A DNA stretch of 64,000 nucleotides from Leptospira neocaledonica (GTDB lineage: Bacteria; Spirochaetota; Leptospiria; Leptospirales; Leptospiraceae), in contig NZ_NPEA01000009.1 in assembly GCF_002812205.1 (NCBI RefSeq), positions 153,973-217,972 of the forward strand. The letters run 5' to 3'. Below are positions 54,893 through 64,000 of this stretch, piece by piece. The translations under genes were made by a program, and so were the position numbers. The number at the start of each line of letters is the position of its first letter. Position 1 is the first letter of the stretch. The notes beneath the pieces are model-generated. The model made no database searches, was not told the DNA's origin, and saw only the letters and a program-made list of their open reading frames with translations.

Positions 54893-55780
54893 TTAAGCAG
54901 GGATCTGTTCTGAAACCTGAGTCACCCAAGAAGAATAATAGTTGGATAATGTTCTAAGGAACATAAGATCCATATCATTCTCCGTTCCAATAGCGCGTAA
55001 TGCGTTTGCGTATTGTGTCCTGAAATCGGTCAGAGTCGCAGTATCTTGGATATAATTTCTCATAGACTGGGCCTGTTCCGGACCAAAGCCGTATTCCGTA
55101 GACCACTTATCTATTAATGTCCCACAATTGTATTTTCGGGAAAGAAGGATCTGGGCCAAAATATTTCGGAACATATTCTCGATTGAAACGATAGTAATCT
55201 CTTTATGATTGATGGAGATCTCGGTGATGATATCGTCCTTCTTGTCGATCACTGCTTTAGAAGTTCCCATCTTATTGAAGTATTTGGAAAGATCGTTATA
55301 AGCTCTAAAATGTTTTAAGATAAGCTCTCTATCTTTTACATCCACGGTTCTTTGGTCTTCTGGATGACTCATCTCTTGAAGGATAGATTCTATCACTTGA
55401 AACATAATGTCGAAGGTGAACTGAGTGGACTTGCCTAATAAATATCTAAGTTCGCTTTGGAAAGCAGCGTGTATAGAGGCGAAGAATGCTTCTAACTTTT
55501 CAGGATTAAGGACAGTAGAAGTTTTGAAAACCGAGATCATGTCCCGAACAAACTTGGATCTGTCTAGGATGGGAAAGAGTTCCGGGTGATTGGAATGGGT
55601 GCGGATAAAGGTCTCTTTAACTACTTTGACCGAACCTCCCCGAACTTCTTCGCTTCGAAATAATACTCGATAGAGAAGAACTGAGATCTCTCGGGAAGTT
55701 TTTTTATCTTTCAGAGTTTTTAAGTCGGAAGTTTCGAGATTTTCTCTGCTTCCTGCATGCTTGCTCTGGATTTCTCCCAT
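54893..55780 (-). CDS. Hypothetical cytoplasmic protein, all-helical
   Basis: 295 residues, no signal peptide or membrane segment. Rich in charged and long helical stretches (MISVFKTSTVLNPEKLEAFFASIHAAFQSELRYLLG; DLSKYFNKMGTSKAVIDKKDDIITEISI; TLTDFRTQYANALRAIGTENDMDLMFLRTLSNYYSSW as described by position), with Cys near 243 only. I recognise no family. Neighbouring genes are divergent or unrelated and give no clue. Confidence 0.65.
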   Translation of the reverse strand: MGEIQSKHAGSRENLETSDLKTLKDKKTSREISVLLYRVLFRSEEVRGGSVKVVKETFIRTHSNHPELFPILDRSKFVRDMISVFKTSTVLNPEKLEAFFASIHAAFQSELRYLLGKSTQFTFDIMFQVIESILQEMSHPEDQRTVDVKDRELILKHFRAYNDLSKYFNKMGTSKAVIDKKDDIITEISINHKEITIVSIENMFRNILAQILLSRKYNCGTLIDKWSTEYGFGPEQAQSMRNYIQDTATLTDFRTQYANALRAIGTENDMDLMFLRTLSNYYSSWVTQVSEQIPA

Positions 55781-55918
55781 AAAATGGTTATGCCGATTTT
55801 CCCGAACGATTGTTAGGTCGATCTTGGTATGAAAAAGTTAATTGTAAAGCAGATTTGGTTGATAGGGTAGAAATCCCATTGATTTTTCCTCTAAGCGTTC
55901 GAAAATCGAGCGAAATCT

Positions 55919-56941
55919 ATGCAAAAAATTATCGGACCTGAAAATCAAGTACACTACGGAGTTTGGGACAGTCCGATCGAATTCAATCACCACGATTTTA
56001 CTCTTCTGGATTTTTTCGGGAAAGAGATCAAAGGACTCAAAAAGAAGTTCGCATTCCATTCTTTCAATTATCTAGGGATCATGATGGAAGATTGCCTAGT
56101 CGGTATTGCAGCTGTGAGCCTCGGCTATGCGTATAACGTGTTTGCTTATTTATATAAATTCGATCAGGGCAAGGTCTACGAATTCGATGTAAAAGGACCC
56201 GACTTAGGTCTTGCTTTAAAATTCCCGGCCAATCCGGATGAATACGAGATCTCTTTTAAAAAGGGAAAGTCTTTCTTGAATATCCGAAAGTCGCATTCCG
56301 AAGGAAAACTTCTACTCGATGCAAACTTTGGAAATAAATTGGAGATCTTTGGGGAATTTCCATATTCTCTTCTCACTCATAATCCTCTTAGGGTTTTAAA
56401 TCCGTCAGAACCAAGTCGTTGGACATTTACGGAAAAATGTTCTCCATTGATTCCTGATCGTATTAGCGTAAAATATGAGAAGAAGGAACTGGTGCGAAAT
56501 CTTTCTAACACCACAATGGTCTATGACTGGTCCGGTGGTTATTTAAGAAGGGAGACAAATTGGTATTGGGCGGCTTTTTCCTCGGTTCTTCCTGATAGGA
56601 CAAAGATAGGAGCCAATTTTGCTGCTTTAGTAAATGAAAGTTTTTTCCCTGAGAATGCCTACTGGATCGATTCTGAAAGGCAAAGAGTCAACAGGTGTAT
56701 ATTCGATTTTTCTCATAAAGATCCTTATAAGCCTTGGAGGCTTTGGGACGAGGAGGGAAGAATCCGTTTAGAATTCGAACCCCAGGGAGAAAGAAGAGAA
56801 AAAGTAAATCTGATCTGGACTAAATTGTATTTCAGGCAATTCGTAGGAAAATTTTCAGGCAGTTTTAGGCCGGAAAAAGGAAGAGAAGTCCAGATCAAAG
56901 ATGTCTGGGGTTTCACGGAATTCCATAGATCTCTTTGGTAG
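55919..56941 (+). CDS. DUF2804-domain protein
   Basis: 340 residues, soluble, beta-rich. FAFHSFNYLGIMMEDCLVGIAAVSLGYAYNVFAYLY and the Trp-rich DWSGGYLRRETNWYWAAFSSVLPDRTKIGANFAALVN correspond to the DUF2804 pattern, as does the ending KDVWGFTEFHRSLW. The domain resembles hydroxyneurosporene-synthase-like lipocalin/AttH folds; a role in lipid or carotenoid handling is possible but unproven. The next gene overlaps its 3' end. Confidence 0.78.
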   Translation: MQKIIGPENQVHYGVWDSPIEFNHHDFTLLDFFGKEIKGLKKKFAFHSFNYLGIMMEDCLVGIAAVSLGYAYNVFAYLYKFDQGKVYEFDVKGPDLGLALKFPANPDEYEISFKKGKSFLNIRKSHSEGKLLLDANFGNKLEIFGEFPYSLLTHNPLRVLNPSEPSRWTFTEKCSPLIPDRISVKYEKKELVRNLSNTTMVYDWSGGYLRRETNWYWAAFSSVLPDRTKIGANFAALVNESFFPENAYWIDSERQRVNRCIFDFSHKDPYKPWRLWDEEGRIRLEFEPQGERREKVNLIWTKLYFRQFVGKFSGSFRPEKGREVQIKDVWGFTEFHRSLW

Positions 56942-58076
56942 TATTCGCGACTTGAAGCCTGAAAATCCGATCCGTATCTTATCCATTGATCTTTTGAGAG
57001 GTCTGACTGTGGCCGGGATGATCCTGGTAAACAATCCGGGGACCTGGTCCAATATGTACTGGCCTCTTAAACATGCTAAATGGGATGGATGTACCCCAAC
57101 GGATCTAGTGTTTCCTTTTTTTCTTTTTGTGGTCGGAGCTTCTATTCCCTTTTCCGTATCCAATGGAATACAAGAATTTCCTAAAATTCTAAAGCGTGCT
57201 TCGATTCTTATCTTTCTTGGATTGTTTCTGAATTTTTTCGGAGAATGGAGTTTTTCTAATCTTAGATTTCCTGGAGTTTTACAAAGGATAGGATTCGCTT
57301 ACTTCTTCGGAGCAATTTTATACAAAGAGAAAAATCTGAAATTCAGGATCTTCCTATTTTTATCCTTATTGATTGCGTATTGGTATTTATTGGAATTTGT
57401 CCCTCCTCCTGAAACCTTAGAGCCAAGCATGAAAGAAGGAAAAGACTGGGGAGCTTGGATAGACAGAGAAGTTTTCGGCCAAACACATTTATGGAAATTC
57501 GGCAAGGTCTGGGACCCGGAAGGACTTCTGACTTCTTTTACGGCTATCGCATCTGTGTTCTGCGGGATTTTTGCCGGAGAATTTTTAAAAGTTTCTTTGG
57601 GGAAGGGGGAATCCATTCTCTCTATTTCGGGAAAAATAACATTAGGCGCTTTTGTAGTATTGTTTGTAGGTGGGGTTTGGGGGATTTATTATCCGATCAA
57701 TAAAAGTTTATGGACCGGGACTTATTCCCTTTGGACAGCGGGCTGGGCTCTTCTTGTTGTTTCTTTGTTTTTAATTTTAGAAAAATACGAAAGATTTGGG
57801 TTTGGAGTCCTGCAAAGTTTTCTTCTTCCTTTCGGTAAGAACGCTTTGTTGGTGTTTTTCGGTTCGGGGATATTTGCCAGAAGTTTGAATATAATTATGG
57901 TCTCTTCTCCGGAAGGGAAAAAGATCCCTTTAAAAAATCTGATCTATCAAGAATATTATAAAAGCTGGATAGATTCTCCGGAGTTGAGTTCCTTCTTATA
58001 TTCTATAACTGTGTTGGTCTTATGGTTTTTGATCCTTTTCTTTTTGGATAAAAAAAGATTATATTGGAAAATTTAA
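56901..58076 (+). CDS. Acyltransferase-like membrane protein (COG4299 / heparan-alpha-glucosaminide N-acetyltransferase-like)
   Basis: 391 residues, about ten membrane helices. ILSIDLLRGLTVAGMILVNNPGTWSNMYWPLKHAKWDGCTPTDLVFPFFLFVVGASIPFSVS is the hallmark of the DUF5009/NagX group, with conserved Arg, His and Asp on the periplasmic side. Enzymes of this group transfer acetyl groups to sugars across the membrane; the acceptor is unknown. ATG 56901 overlaps the DUF2804 gene by 41 nt; TTG 56952, just before the hallmark, is an alternative. Shares TTAA stop with the convergent cheY. Confidence 0.83.
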   Translation: MSGVSRNSIDLFGSIRDLKPENPIRILSIDLLRGLTVAGMILVNNPGTWSNMYWPLKHAKWDGCTPTDLVFPFFLFVVGASIPFSVSNGIQEFPKILKRASILIFLGLFLNFFGEWSFSNLRFPGVLQRIGFAYFFGAILYKEKNLKFRIFLFLSLLIAYWYLLEFVPPPETLEPSMKEGKDWGAWIDREVFGQTHLWKFGKVWDPEGLLTSFTAIASVFCGIFAGEFLKVSLGKGESILSISGKITLGAFVVLFVGGVWGIYYPINKSLWTGTYSLWTAGWALLVVSLFLILEKYERFGFGVLQSFLLPFGKNALLVFFGSGIFARSLNIIMVSSPEGKKIPLKNLIYQEYYKSWIDSPELSSFLYSITVLVLWFLILFFLDKKRLYWKI

Positions 58077-58441
58077 GAACCGATCAGATGTTTTACTGCG
58101 GCGAGAAGGTCCTCGTCGTTAAAAGGTTTGATCATCCATCCTTTTGCGCCTGCTTCTTTTCCTTGTGATTTCATTGCGTCGCTGGACTCAGTGGTAAGGA
58201 TTAATATTTTCATACTTTTCCCTTTTTCCGTTCTTAAAACTTCCTTAGTGAGTTCTATTCCGGTTCTACCAGGCATGTTCACATCGAAGATGCCTATATC
58301 GAAAGGACCTTCCGCTTCTATTTTAGTGAGAGCTTCGTCAGGTCCCGCGGCTTTGCATACGGAATAACCTTCTTCCGTAAGAGTGAAATCTAAAAGTTTT
58401 AAAACCGTGGGAGCGTCGTCTACGCAGAGTATTTTTGTCAT
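58073..58441 (-). CDS. cheY: CheY-like response regulator
   Basis: 122 residues, single receiver domain. Acidic pocket CVDDAPTV, Asp53 in DIGIFDVNMPGRTG, Thr in LILTTE and Lys in MIKPFN are in CheY positions. Last gene of the chemotaxis operon, 18 nt after cheB. It probably carries the signal from CheA to the flagellar motor or methylation system; other CheY copies are expected elsewhere. Confidence 0.92.
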   Translation of the reverse strand: MTKILCVDDAPTVLKLLDFTLTEEGYSVCKAAGPDEALTKIEAEGPFDIGIFDVNMPGRTGIELTKEVLRTEKGKSMKILILTTESSDAMKSQGKEAGAKGWMIKPFNDEDLLAAVKHLIGS

Positions 58442-58459
58442 TTTCTACCTTACCTTTGA

Positions 58460-59506
58460 TTAATTATAACTGTTTGCTGTTCCGAAACATAGTTCTGAAA
58501 TTTTTTCAGGGATATTGTCTAAGGAGATCTGTTCTTTTACCACTCCCATCTCGTATGCTTCTCTAGGCATTCCGTATACTACGGATGTGGATTCGTCTTG
58601 TCCGAATGTCATTGCACCTTTTTCGAAAAGTGCCTTTAGTCCTTTTGCTCCATCTTTTCCCATTCCTGTGAGAAGAAACGCCGCGCAAAAAGAAGCCAAT
58701 GGGGATTTTGAAATTGAATGAAATAATACGTCTACGGAGGGTCTATGACCTGTGACCTTCTCCCCCTTGTGTATTCGAATATTATAATAAGGGGGATCTC
58801 CAAGTTCCATATGATGATCTCCTCTAGCAACGTACACATTTCCTTTGGAAATACTTTGGCCTTCTTGAGCCTCTTGGATATTTAAAGAAGAAACCGAATC
58901 TAATCTTTCCGCGAACATTCCCGTAAAATATTCAGGCATATGTTGTACAATCAGAATAGGAGGAAGTTCTCCAGAAAGATTTCTAAGCAAATATTCGATT
59001 GCTTGTGTTCCACCTGTAGAAGCTCCGATAGCGATCAATTTGATCTTGGAAACTGCGGAGCTGTCCCGTGATTTTGTTTGAGAAGTCCTTTGGTTCCGAT
59101 TTAATACATCGGACACATTCGTTTTTGCGCAGGCACGGATCTTATTCTTAAGTTCCAATACCATTCTGAGGAAATCCTCTTCACTTCCGTCCGCTTTTTG
59201 GACGAAATCCAAGGCCCCCGCTTGCAATGAATCTAACGTGACTTTGGCTCCTGCTTGCGTAAAGGAGCTGAGCATGATCACAGGGATTGGGAATTTAGGC
59301 ATCAGCCATTGTAGGAATTCTATCCCGCTGATGTCCGGCATCTCCACATCTAGTGTGATCACATCCGGTTTGGCCTTTATTATTTCCTTCATCGCCTCGG
59401 TTGCGGTGGAAGATCCTACTACTGTGAATCTAGGGTCCTCCTGCAATTGGGAAGCGATTATTTCACGGACAATCCGGTTATCGTCTATGATATACACACT
59501 TATCAT
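58460..59506 (-). CDS. cheB: CheB, protein-glutamate methylesterase/deamidase
   Basis: 348 residues. N-terminal receiver with Asp53 in VITLDVEMPD, linker, and a CheB methylesterase domain with the catalytic Ser in IAIGASTGGTQAIEYLL, His in QHMPEYFTGMFAERLD and Asp in TGMGKDGAKGLKALF. Removes methyl groups from MCPs for adaptation. 6 nt after cheA. No cheR is in the window. Confidence 0.95.
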   Translation of the reverse strand: MISVYIIDDNRIVREIIASQLQEDPRFTVVGSSTATEAMKEIIKAKPDVITLDVEMPDISGIEFLQWLMPKFPIPVIMLSSFTQAGAKVTLDSLQAGALDFVQKADGSEEDFLRMVLELKNKIRACAKTNVSDVLNRNQRTSQTKSRDSSAVSKIKLIAIGASTGGTQAIEYLLRNLSGELPPILIVQHMPEYFTGMFAERLDSVSSLNIQEAQEGQSISKGNVYVARGDHHMELGDPPYYNIRIHKGEKVTGHRPSVDVLFHSISKSPLASFCAAFLLTGMGKDGAKGLKALFEKGAMTFGQDESTSVVYGMPREAYEMGVVKEQISLDNIPEKISELCFGTANSYN

Positions 59507-59512
59507 TCTAGT

Positions 59513-61327
59513 TCAGGCCAATTTTTCCAAACTTAGATTCGAGTTTTCGCCGGTCGATGTGGACGCGGCTCCATGGAATTTTTCGAATAAAAATTTAGTG
59601 TCCAAGATCAAACTCACTCTTCCGTTCCCTAAAATAGTGAATCCGTTTACCCCTTGGGCCTTTTGTATGGAAGAAGAGAGTGGTTTAATCACAATATTCT
59701 GATTTCCTAATACTTCGTCCACGAGTACCCCCAAGAATCTATCTTCATTTTCCAGAATGATCAAGACAGGGTTTTTACTTTTGTATTCGAGCTTTTCTCT
59801 GAGGCCGAGTAGATCGTTGATCCGTATTACAGGTATATAAATTCCTCTTAAGTCCAAAACTTCTTGGTCCTTATACGGATGGATCAATTTCTGATCTTTT
59901 AGACTGACTAACTCGCTGATTTCTATCGTCGGAAGAGTGAGATAGGTTCCCCCCACTTCAAAAACGGTTCCTTCTATAATCCCTAAAGTAAGAGGAATTC
60001 TTAAAATGAACGTGGTACCTTCTCCTTTTTTGGAACGTACCTCTACTTTACCGTTTAGTTTTTTGATATTTTGAAGAACGATGTCCATTCCGACACCTCT
60101 TCCGGAAATATCGGTGAGTTTCTCCGCGGTAGAAAATCCAGGAGTGAATATGAGTTGGAAAACTTCCTTATCACTCATCTCGTCCGGATTTCCTTTTAGT
60201 ATACCTTTTTCTCTGGCCTTGTTGATGATCTTTTCTCGATCGAGTCCTCTTCCGTCATCCGCCACTAGAATCCACACTTCGTTTGCAGATTGTCTGGCTT
60301 GTAAGCGGATCACACCTTTATCTTTTTTGCCGAGTTCCGCTCTTTCTTCCGGAGTTTCTAAACCGTGATCAATAGAATTTCTTAATAGATGGATGATGGG
60401 ATCCTGTATGATCTCCACTACGGACTTATCAACTTCCGTGTCTTCTCCGCCGATCCTAAAATCCAATTTTTTCTGAGAACGTTTTTGCAAGTCTCTTACC
60501 AACCGGTTCATCTTTTGGAAGGTAGAAGATAAAGGCACCATCCTCATCGATAATGTGACTTCTTGCAAGTCTCTGACTATTTTGTGTAAATGTCTTGCTG
60601 CGGAGCGGAATCCTTCTAATCTTAATCCTTCTAATTCAGGATGATGGATCACGTTAGACTCTGCTATCACTAATTCCCCCATGAAGTCCATGAGTTGATC
60701 TAACTTATCCGTTGAGATACGGATATCCTTCTTCTTCTCTACCACTTGGACTTCTTGTATGACCGGGTTTACCTCTGAAGTAGGACTTGGGATTTTTTCC
60801 ACGATTGCGGGTTTGGTTTCTTCTTCGAAAAAACCGAATCCTTTTGGAGCAGGTGGAGATACCTCCTCAAAAAATCCGAATTTATTCTCCGGAGGAGCTT
60901 TTTCTTTTTCCGGGCCTTTGGAAATTCGATCCAATTGCTCCTTTAGTTTATTCCGGATAATCTCTGTTTCTTGCTCGAAACCAGCGTCTGTCTTTTCCTC
61001 TTCCACACGATCGAATATCCTGCGAAGAAGGTCCAAAGTTTCCATCAGATCATCGCTGAAATCAAACTCGGTAACCTTATTCTGATTTCTTAATATATCT
61101 AGAAGGGTTTCTCCCAAGTGAGTGATCTTAACCACTGTTTCCAGTTTTAACAGCCCAGAAGAACCTTTTAGAGTATGGAAAAAACGAAAAGCCTTATTAA
61201 GAGTCTCCGGATTTCCCTGCCCAAGGGTTGTTATCTCCTCTTCTAATGTTAGAAGAGAAGTTTCTGCAGAGTCGATCAGGTCCCGCGCTTCCGAAACGAA
61301 TTCCGAAAGAAGATGTTCTCGATCCAT
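59513..61327 (-). CDS. cheA: Chemotaxis histidine kinase CheA
   Basis: 604 residues. Hpt domain P1 (about 1-105) with His51 in RFFHTLKGSSGLL. The CheY-binding P2 domain is not recognisable; a linker of about 100 residues has a duplicated FGFFEE motif (150-155 and 164-169). P3 dimerisation, P4 ATPase (HLLRNSIDHGLE, DDGRGLD, GRGVGMDIVLQNIKKLNG) and P5 CheW-like domains follow. Autophosphorylates and passes phosphate to CheY and CheB. It starts 3 nt after the receptor gene stop. Confidence 0.95.
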   Translation of the reverse strand: MDREHLLSEFVSEARDLIDSAETSLLTLEEEITTLGQGNPETLNKAFRFFHTLKGSSGLLKLETVVKITHLGETLLDILRNQNKVTEFDFSDDLMETLDLLRRIFDRVEEEKTDAGFEQETEIIRNKLKEQLDRISKGPEKEKAPPENKFGFFEEVSPPAPKGFGFFEEETKPAIVEKIPSPTSEVNPVIQEVQVVEKKKDIRISTDKLDQLMDFMGELVIAESNVIHHPELEGLRLEGFRSAARHLHKIVRDLQEVTLSMRMVPLSSTFQKMNRLVRDLQKRSQKKLDFRIGGEDTEVDKSVVEIIQDPIIHLLRNSIDHGLETPEERAELGKKDKGVIRLQARQSANEVWILVADDGRGLDREKIINKAREKGILKGNPDEMSDKEVFQLIFTPGFSTAEKLTDISGRGVGMDIVLQNIKKLNGKVEVRSKKGEGTTFILRIPLTLGIIEGTVFEVGGTYLTLPTIEISELVSLKDQKLIHPYKDQEVLDLRGIYIPVIRINDLLGLREKLEYKSKNPVLIILENEDRFLGVLVDEVLGNQNIVIKPLSSSIQKAQGVNGFTILGNGRVSLILDTKFLFEKFHGAASTSTGENSNLSLEKLA

Positions 61328-61330
61328 ATT

Positions 61331-62944
61331 TTATACTTTTATTTCGCCGGAATTTTCTTCTGCGCCTGAAGAATGTTCGGATTGGCTCGTTGCCTCCGAC
61401 TCTTCATCTATCAATGGAAGGAAATTTTTTCCGTTAGAACTTTTTTTATCCTTCTTTGCGGTCCCGAATTGAGAAGCTGCGTGTTTTAGATCAAAATGAG
61501 GAGCATGGAAATGAGACTTGGCCGGTTGATTTATTATAGAAGGTTCCCTGTCCTGCTTTCTGGACTTTCCTTTAGAAGCGGTTAATACTTCTTCCCTTAT
61601 CTTGATCAAAGTTCCCATGACTTCTAAAAGAGTTTCTGCTTGTTCGTTCAATTCTTTTGCCGTGGATGCCAACTCTTCGGAGGCCGCAGCATTTTCTTGA
61701 GTAGCTTGGTCTAATTGGACCATTGCGGTATTAATCTGAGTGATACCTCTTGCTTGTTCGTCCGAAGAAACCGAAATTTCTTGGATCAACTTTGCAGTAC
61801 TTTCTATACTTGGAACAATCTCTTCTATAAGTTTTCCTGCATCTTCTGCACGTTCCACCGAATCTTTAGAAAGTCCGTTGATCTCCTGGGCAGCGATCTG
61901 GCTTCGTTCAGCCAGCTTTCTTACTTCGTCCGCAACCACTGCGAATCCTTTTCCGTGTTTACCTGCTCTTGCTGCTTCAATTGCTGCGTTTAAGGCTAAC
62001 AAGTTTGTTTGGTATGCGATCTCTTCTATAATATTAACTTTACCAGAAATCTTTTTCATCGCGTTTAAGGTTTCTAATACAGATTTTCTACCCTTATTCG
62101 CATCTCTTGCAGAAGATTCTGCCATGGAGTTGGTTTCTTTTGCGTTATGTGAGTTTTGTTCGATCGTAGAAGACATCTCCTCCACAGCCGCGGTAGTTTC
62201 TTCTAAGCTGGCCGCTTGTTCGTTTGAGGATTGGCTTAAAGAAAATGCAGTTGCTGAAACCTGTGCTGCCGCAGAAGAAACGGAACCCACCACTTCTAAT
62301 GCTGTGCTCAGAGCCTTATTTACTGAAACTGTGATCCAAACAGCGCAAGCAACTGCAATCAAGGAAGAAATGATCGGGATTAAGATCATTAAAAAAGTAG
62401 TTTCTGCATACAAGTCATCCGTGCTCTTATTTGCGTCATCTAATTCCTTTTGAGCACGGTCGATCATCTGATTCAGATAACCTTCCATCTTATCCAAGTG
62501 AGCTCTCAGTTGGACCTGGGAGATCTGCCTTGCTTCTACGTTTTTATTAATATATGCGAGATCTAAAACTTTTTTCAGAGTAGCTCTATACTCTTTCTCT
62601 ACGACCCTAAACTCTTCCATATTCTTCTTACCTGCTTCTTGGAGGAGAGGATAGACATCCGTTCCCAATTGAGGTAAAAGTGCTAAGTTTGTCTCCGTTT
62701 CACCGATATATTTTTTCATATCATCTTCTTCGGTGGAAAGGATCGTGTTTTTTTCCGCTCGAGTAACCTTGAGAATTGCGGTGCGCATTGCGAGTAGCAT
62801 AGTCGATTTTTTAGCAGAAACATTAACCGCTTTAGTAACTACTGCATTAAAAGTATTTAAACGATACACCGCAAATCCTGCTACGAAGATCAACAAAACG
62901 ACTACGGTTGAGAATCCTATGGTTAATTTGGCTTTGACGCTCAT
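61331..62944 (-). CDS. Methyl-accepting chemotaxis protein
   Basis: 537 residues. TM1 (about 8-30), a four-helix-bundle ligand region (about 35-185), TM2 ([20 protein letters not shown]), then directly a signalling domain without a clear full HAMP, with the conserved hairpin tip [40 protein letters not shown]. Ends in a charged tail, no NWETF-like CheR/CheB pentapeptide. A transducer built into the che operon; the ligand is unknown. Confidence 0.93.
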   Translation of the reverse strand: MSVKAKLTIGFSTVVVLLIFVAGFAVYRLNTFNAVVTKAVNVSAKKSTMLLAMRTAILKVTRAEKNTILSTEEDDMKKYIGETETNLALLPQLGTDVYPLLQEAGKKNMEEFRVVEKEYRATLKKVLDLAYINKNVEARQISQVQLRAHLDKMEGYLNQMIDRAQKELDDANKSTDDLYAETTFLMILIPIISSLIAVACAVWITVSVNKALSTALEVVGSVSSAAAQVSATAFSLSQSSNEQAASLEETTAAVEEMSSTIEQNSHNAKETNSMAESSARDANKGRKSVLETLNAMKKISGKVNIIEEIAYQTNLLALNAAIEAARAGKHGKGFAVVADEVRKLAERSQIAAQEINGLSKDSVERAEDAGKLIEEIVPSIESTAKLIQEISVSSDEQARGITQINTAMVQLDQATQENAAASEELASTAKELNEQAETLLEVMGTLIKIREEVLTASKGKSRKQDREPSIINQPAKSHFHAPHFDLKHAASQFGTAKKDKKSSNGKNFLPLIDEESEATSQSEHSSGAEENSGEIKV

Positions 62945-62979
62945 TCTTCTATCCTTGCTTTATTATAAATTTCTTTTGT

Positions 62980-63510
62980 TTAGGCTGGAGTTCCATTTTC
63001 AGGAAGTTTTTCATGTAGGACTTCCAACTCGTCGTCTCTCAGCAGTTTACGCACATCGAGTAGGATTTTAACGGAGTTTTCGACTTTCCCAAAGAATGCG
63101 ATAAAGCGATTTGCCTCACCGTCTCCCATTTTTGGAGCGGGTTCAGTGTTCTCGGAAGGAATACTTACCACTTCGCGAACGGTGTCCACAATGAGGCCGA
63201 GGCTTTCTCCTTCTATGCTTAGAATAATGACACAGGTTTTTTCGGTATAAGGAATGGATTCCATGTGGAATCTTAACCTAACGTCGATTAGTGGAACTAC
63301 TTTGCCTCGAAGATTAATCACTCCTTTGATAAAGGCCGGCATATCGGGAACTTCCGTGATAGGTTGCATCCCGATAATTTCGATGATATATTTGATTTCT
63401 AATCCGTATTCTCTTTCCGACAGTGAAAAGACTAAAAACTTGTTTTCGAGTGTGTCTTCATCATCCGCTTCGTCTTCTTCCAATAGAAGATCTATTTCGT
63501 TTTCTGCCAT
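62980..63510 (-). CDS. cheW: CheW coupling protein
   Basis: 176 residues, single CheW domain: KFLVFSLSEREYGLEIKYIIEIIGMQPITEVPDMPAFIKGVINLRGKVVPLIDVRLRFHM in family order and VDTVREVVSIP later. Acidic N-terminal extension of about 25 residues (ENEIDLLLEEDEADDEDTL). Links MCP to CheA. First gene of the operon cheW-mcp-cheA-cheB-cheY; a GAGGA site lies 6 nt before its ATG. Confidence 0.93.
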   Translation of the reverse strand: MAENEIDLLLEEDEADDEDTLENKFLVFSLSEREYGLEIKYIIEIIGMQPITEVPDMPAFIKGVINLRGKVVPLIDVRLRFHMESIPYTEKTCVIILSIEGESLGLIVDTVREVVSIPSENTEPAPKMGDGEANRFIAFFGKVENSVKILLDVRKLLRDDELEVLHEKLPENGTPA

Positions 63511-64000
63511 ATTTATCCTCGATATTCTTCTTCGAATTCTCGCGATAGCCGAAGAGAATTTGTTTTATCTGTCTAGAGTTCAACATAGCCCGTCGATTTT
63601 AGCATGAAGATCGCAGGCATAGATACTAAAATAATTTATTTCAAACGATTCTTAGAACCTTAAATTATGTCGGATTACTTGCGAAGCTTCGTCACCTTTC
63701 TTTTATATAGTTTGAAGGATCCGAATTTCGTCTTTCTAAACCGATCTTTTACATTTGCACCTTTTGTAAAAGTGAGCCGGTTAGATGTTCGATGGATAAA
63801 AAAATAATCCTAAAATATTTCTATTCTTTTTTAATTCTTAGCTTCTAAATTTTTCATAAGACGAACTTAATATAGAAAAAACTAATTGGGCTCTTAATGT
63901 CTTATAAAATTATCATAAAATTTATTTTTAAAAAATAGATCTAAAGGATTACTCGATTCTCTCTTCAATATTTTTTACAGTCGCGTGTTCAAGGTAGTAA
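63511..64000. other. Upstream region of the che operon; no gene seen
   Basis: Mostly AT-rich. A 7-bp stem AATTCTC/GAGAATT (63535-63560) lies in the cheW leader, and CTTTTACA/TGTAAAAG (63746-63772) forms a further inverted repeat. Short open frames (for example 46 codons from 63668) lack support. No convincing sigma-28 promoter was found. Confidence 0.45.

Noticed and set aside
63500..63640. Sigma-28 (FliA) promoter for the che operon
   Set aside because: A TAAA followed 14-15 nt later by GGCTATCG was seen but it departs from GCCGATAA at several positions.
63668..63808. 46-codon open frame upstream of cheW
   Set aside because: No ribosome binding site, no recognised motif, AT-rich random composition.

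Overview
The window looks like a piece of a Leptospira (spirochaete) chromosome, with moderate to low GC. The evidence is several gene families largely confined to or expanded in leptospires (an LruC-domain lipoprotein, a DUF1554 lipoprotein, a DUF1574-like protein paired with an MBOAT acyltransferase), many lipoproteins with loose spirochaetal lipoboxes, a bifunctional MnmC, and a compact cheW-mcp-cheA-cheB-cheY operon. The species cannot be named from the sequence alone. About 60 protein genes were read; no rRNA, tRNA, CRISPR array, prophage or intact insertion sequence was seen.

Layout. 0-4 kb (minus): the 5' half of recQ, mnmC and a lipoprotein. 4-9 kb (plus): dusA, an MBL-fold hydrolase, a 7TM receptor with a degenerate kinase-like tail, and a di-haem cytochrome c peroxidase behind a PerR-like box. 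9.2-11.4 kb (minus): a lipoprotein and a citrate synthase homologue lacking two catalytic residues. 11.5-18.6 kb (plus): a membrane AraC regulator, an M24 peptidase, a PF10118/SDR/epoxide-hydrolase-like trio, two peptidoglycan peptidases and an rRNA methyltransferase. 18.7-21.6 kb (minus): SDR, UbiA-like membrane protein, MscS channel. 21.7-27 kb (plus): a tight four-gene unit headed by a membrane adenylate cyclase with a FecR-type protein. 27-31.8 kb (minus): NarL-type two-component pair, LruC lipoprotein, GHKL-HDOD protein. 32-34 kb: aldehyde dehydrogenase behind a TetR-type operator, then a repeat-rich gap. 34-39.2 kb: thioesterase, DUF3995 protein, porin-like protein and an AT-rich surface O-acylation cluster. 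39.3-44.1 kb: tpx, an attenuated ilvB and trpE-trpG. 44-58 kb: sensor kinases, pirin, flavoprotein, small enzymes, a MarR-DoxX regulatory unit and several unknown membrane proteins. 58-63.5 kb (minus): the chemotaxis operon.

The most notable regulatory find is the leader of ilvB: a 31-codon peptide rich in Val and Leu codons, an intrinsic terminator, and a 9-nt segment over the end of the leader that can pair with the terminator loop and stem, which is the classical design of ribosome-mediated attenuation. Others are a duplicated dyad shared by marR and doxX, and a PerR-like 7-1-7 palindrome in front of the peroxidase.

The most notable structural find is a pair of dispersed repeat families found together in two intergenic regions (18.63-18.78 kb and 33.73-34.14 kb): a 16-20 bp palindrome (core like TGTTGGAnnTCCWACA) and a 48-bp C-rich element. 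At the second place one palindrome lies inside the 3' end of a thioesterase gene and supplies its last codons.
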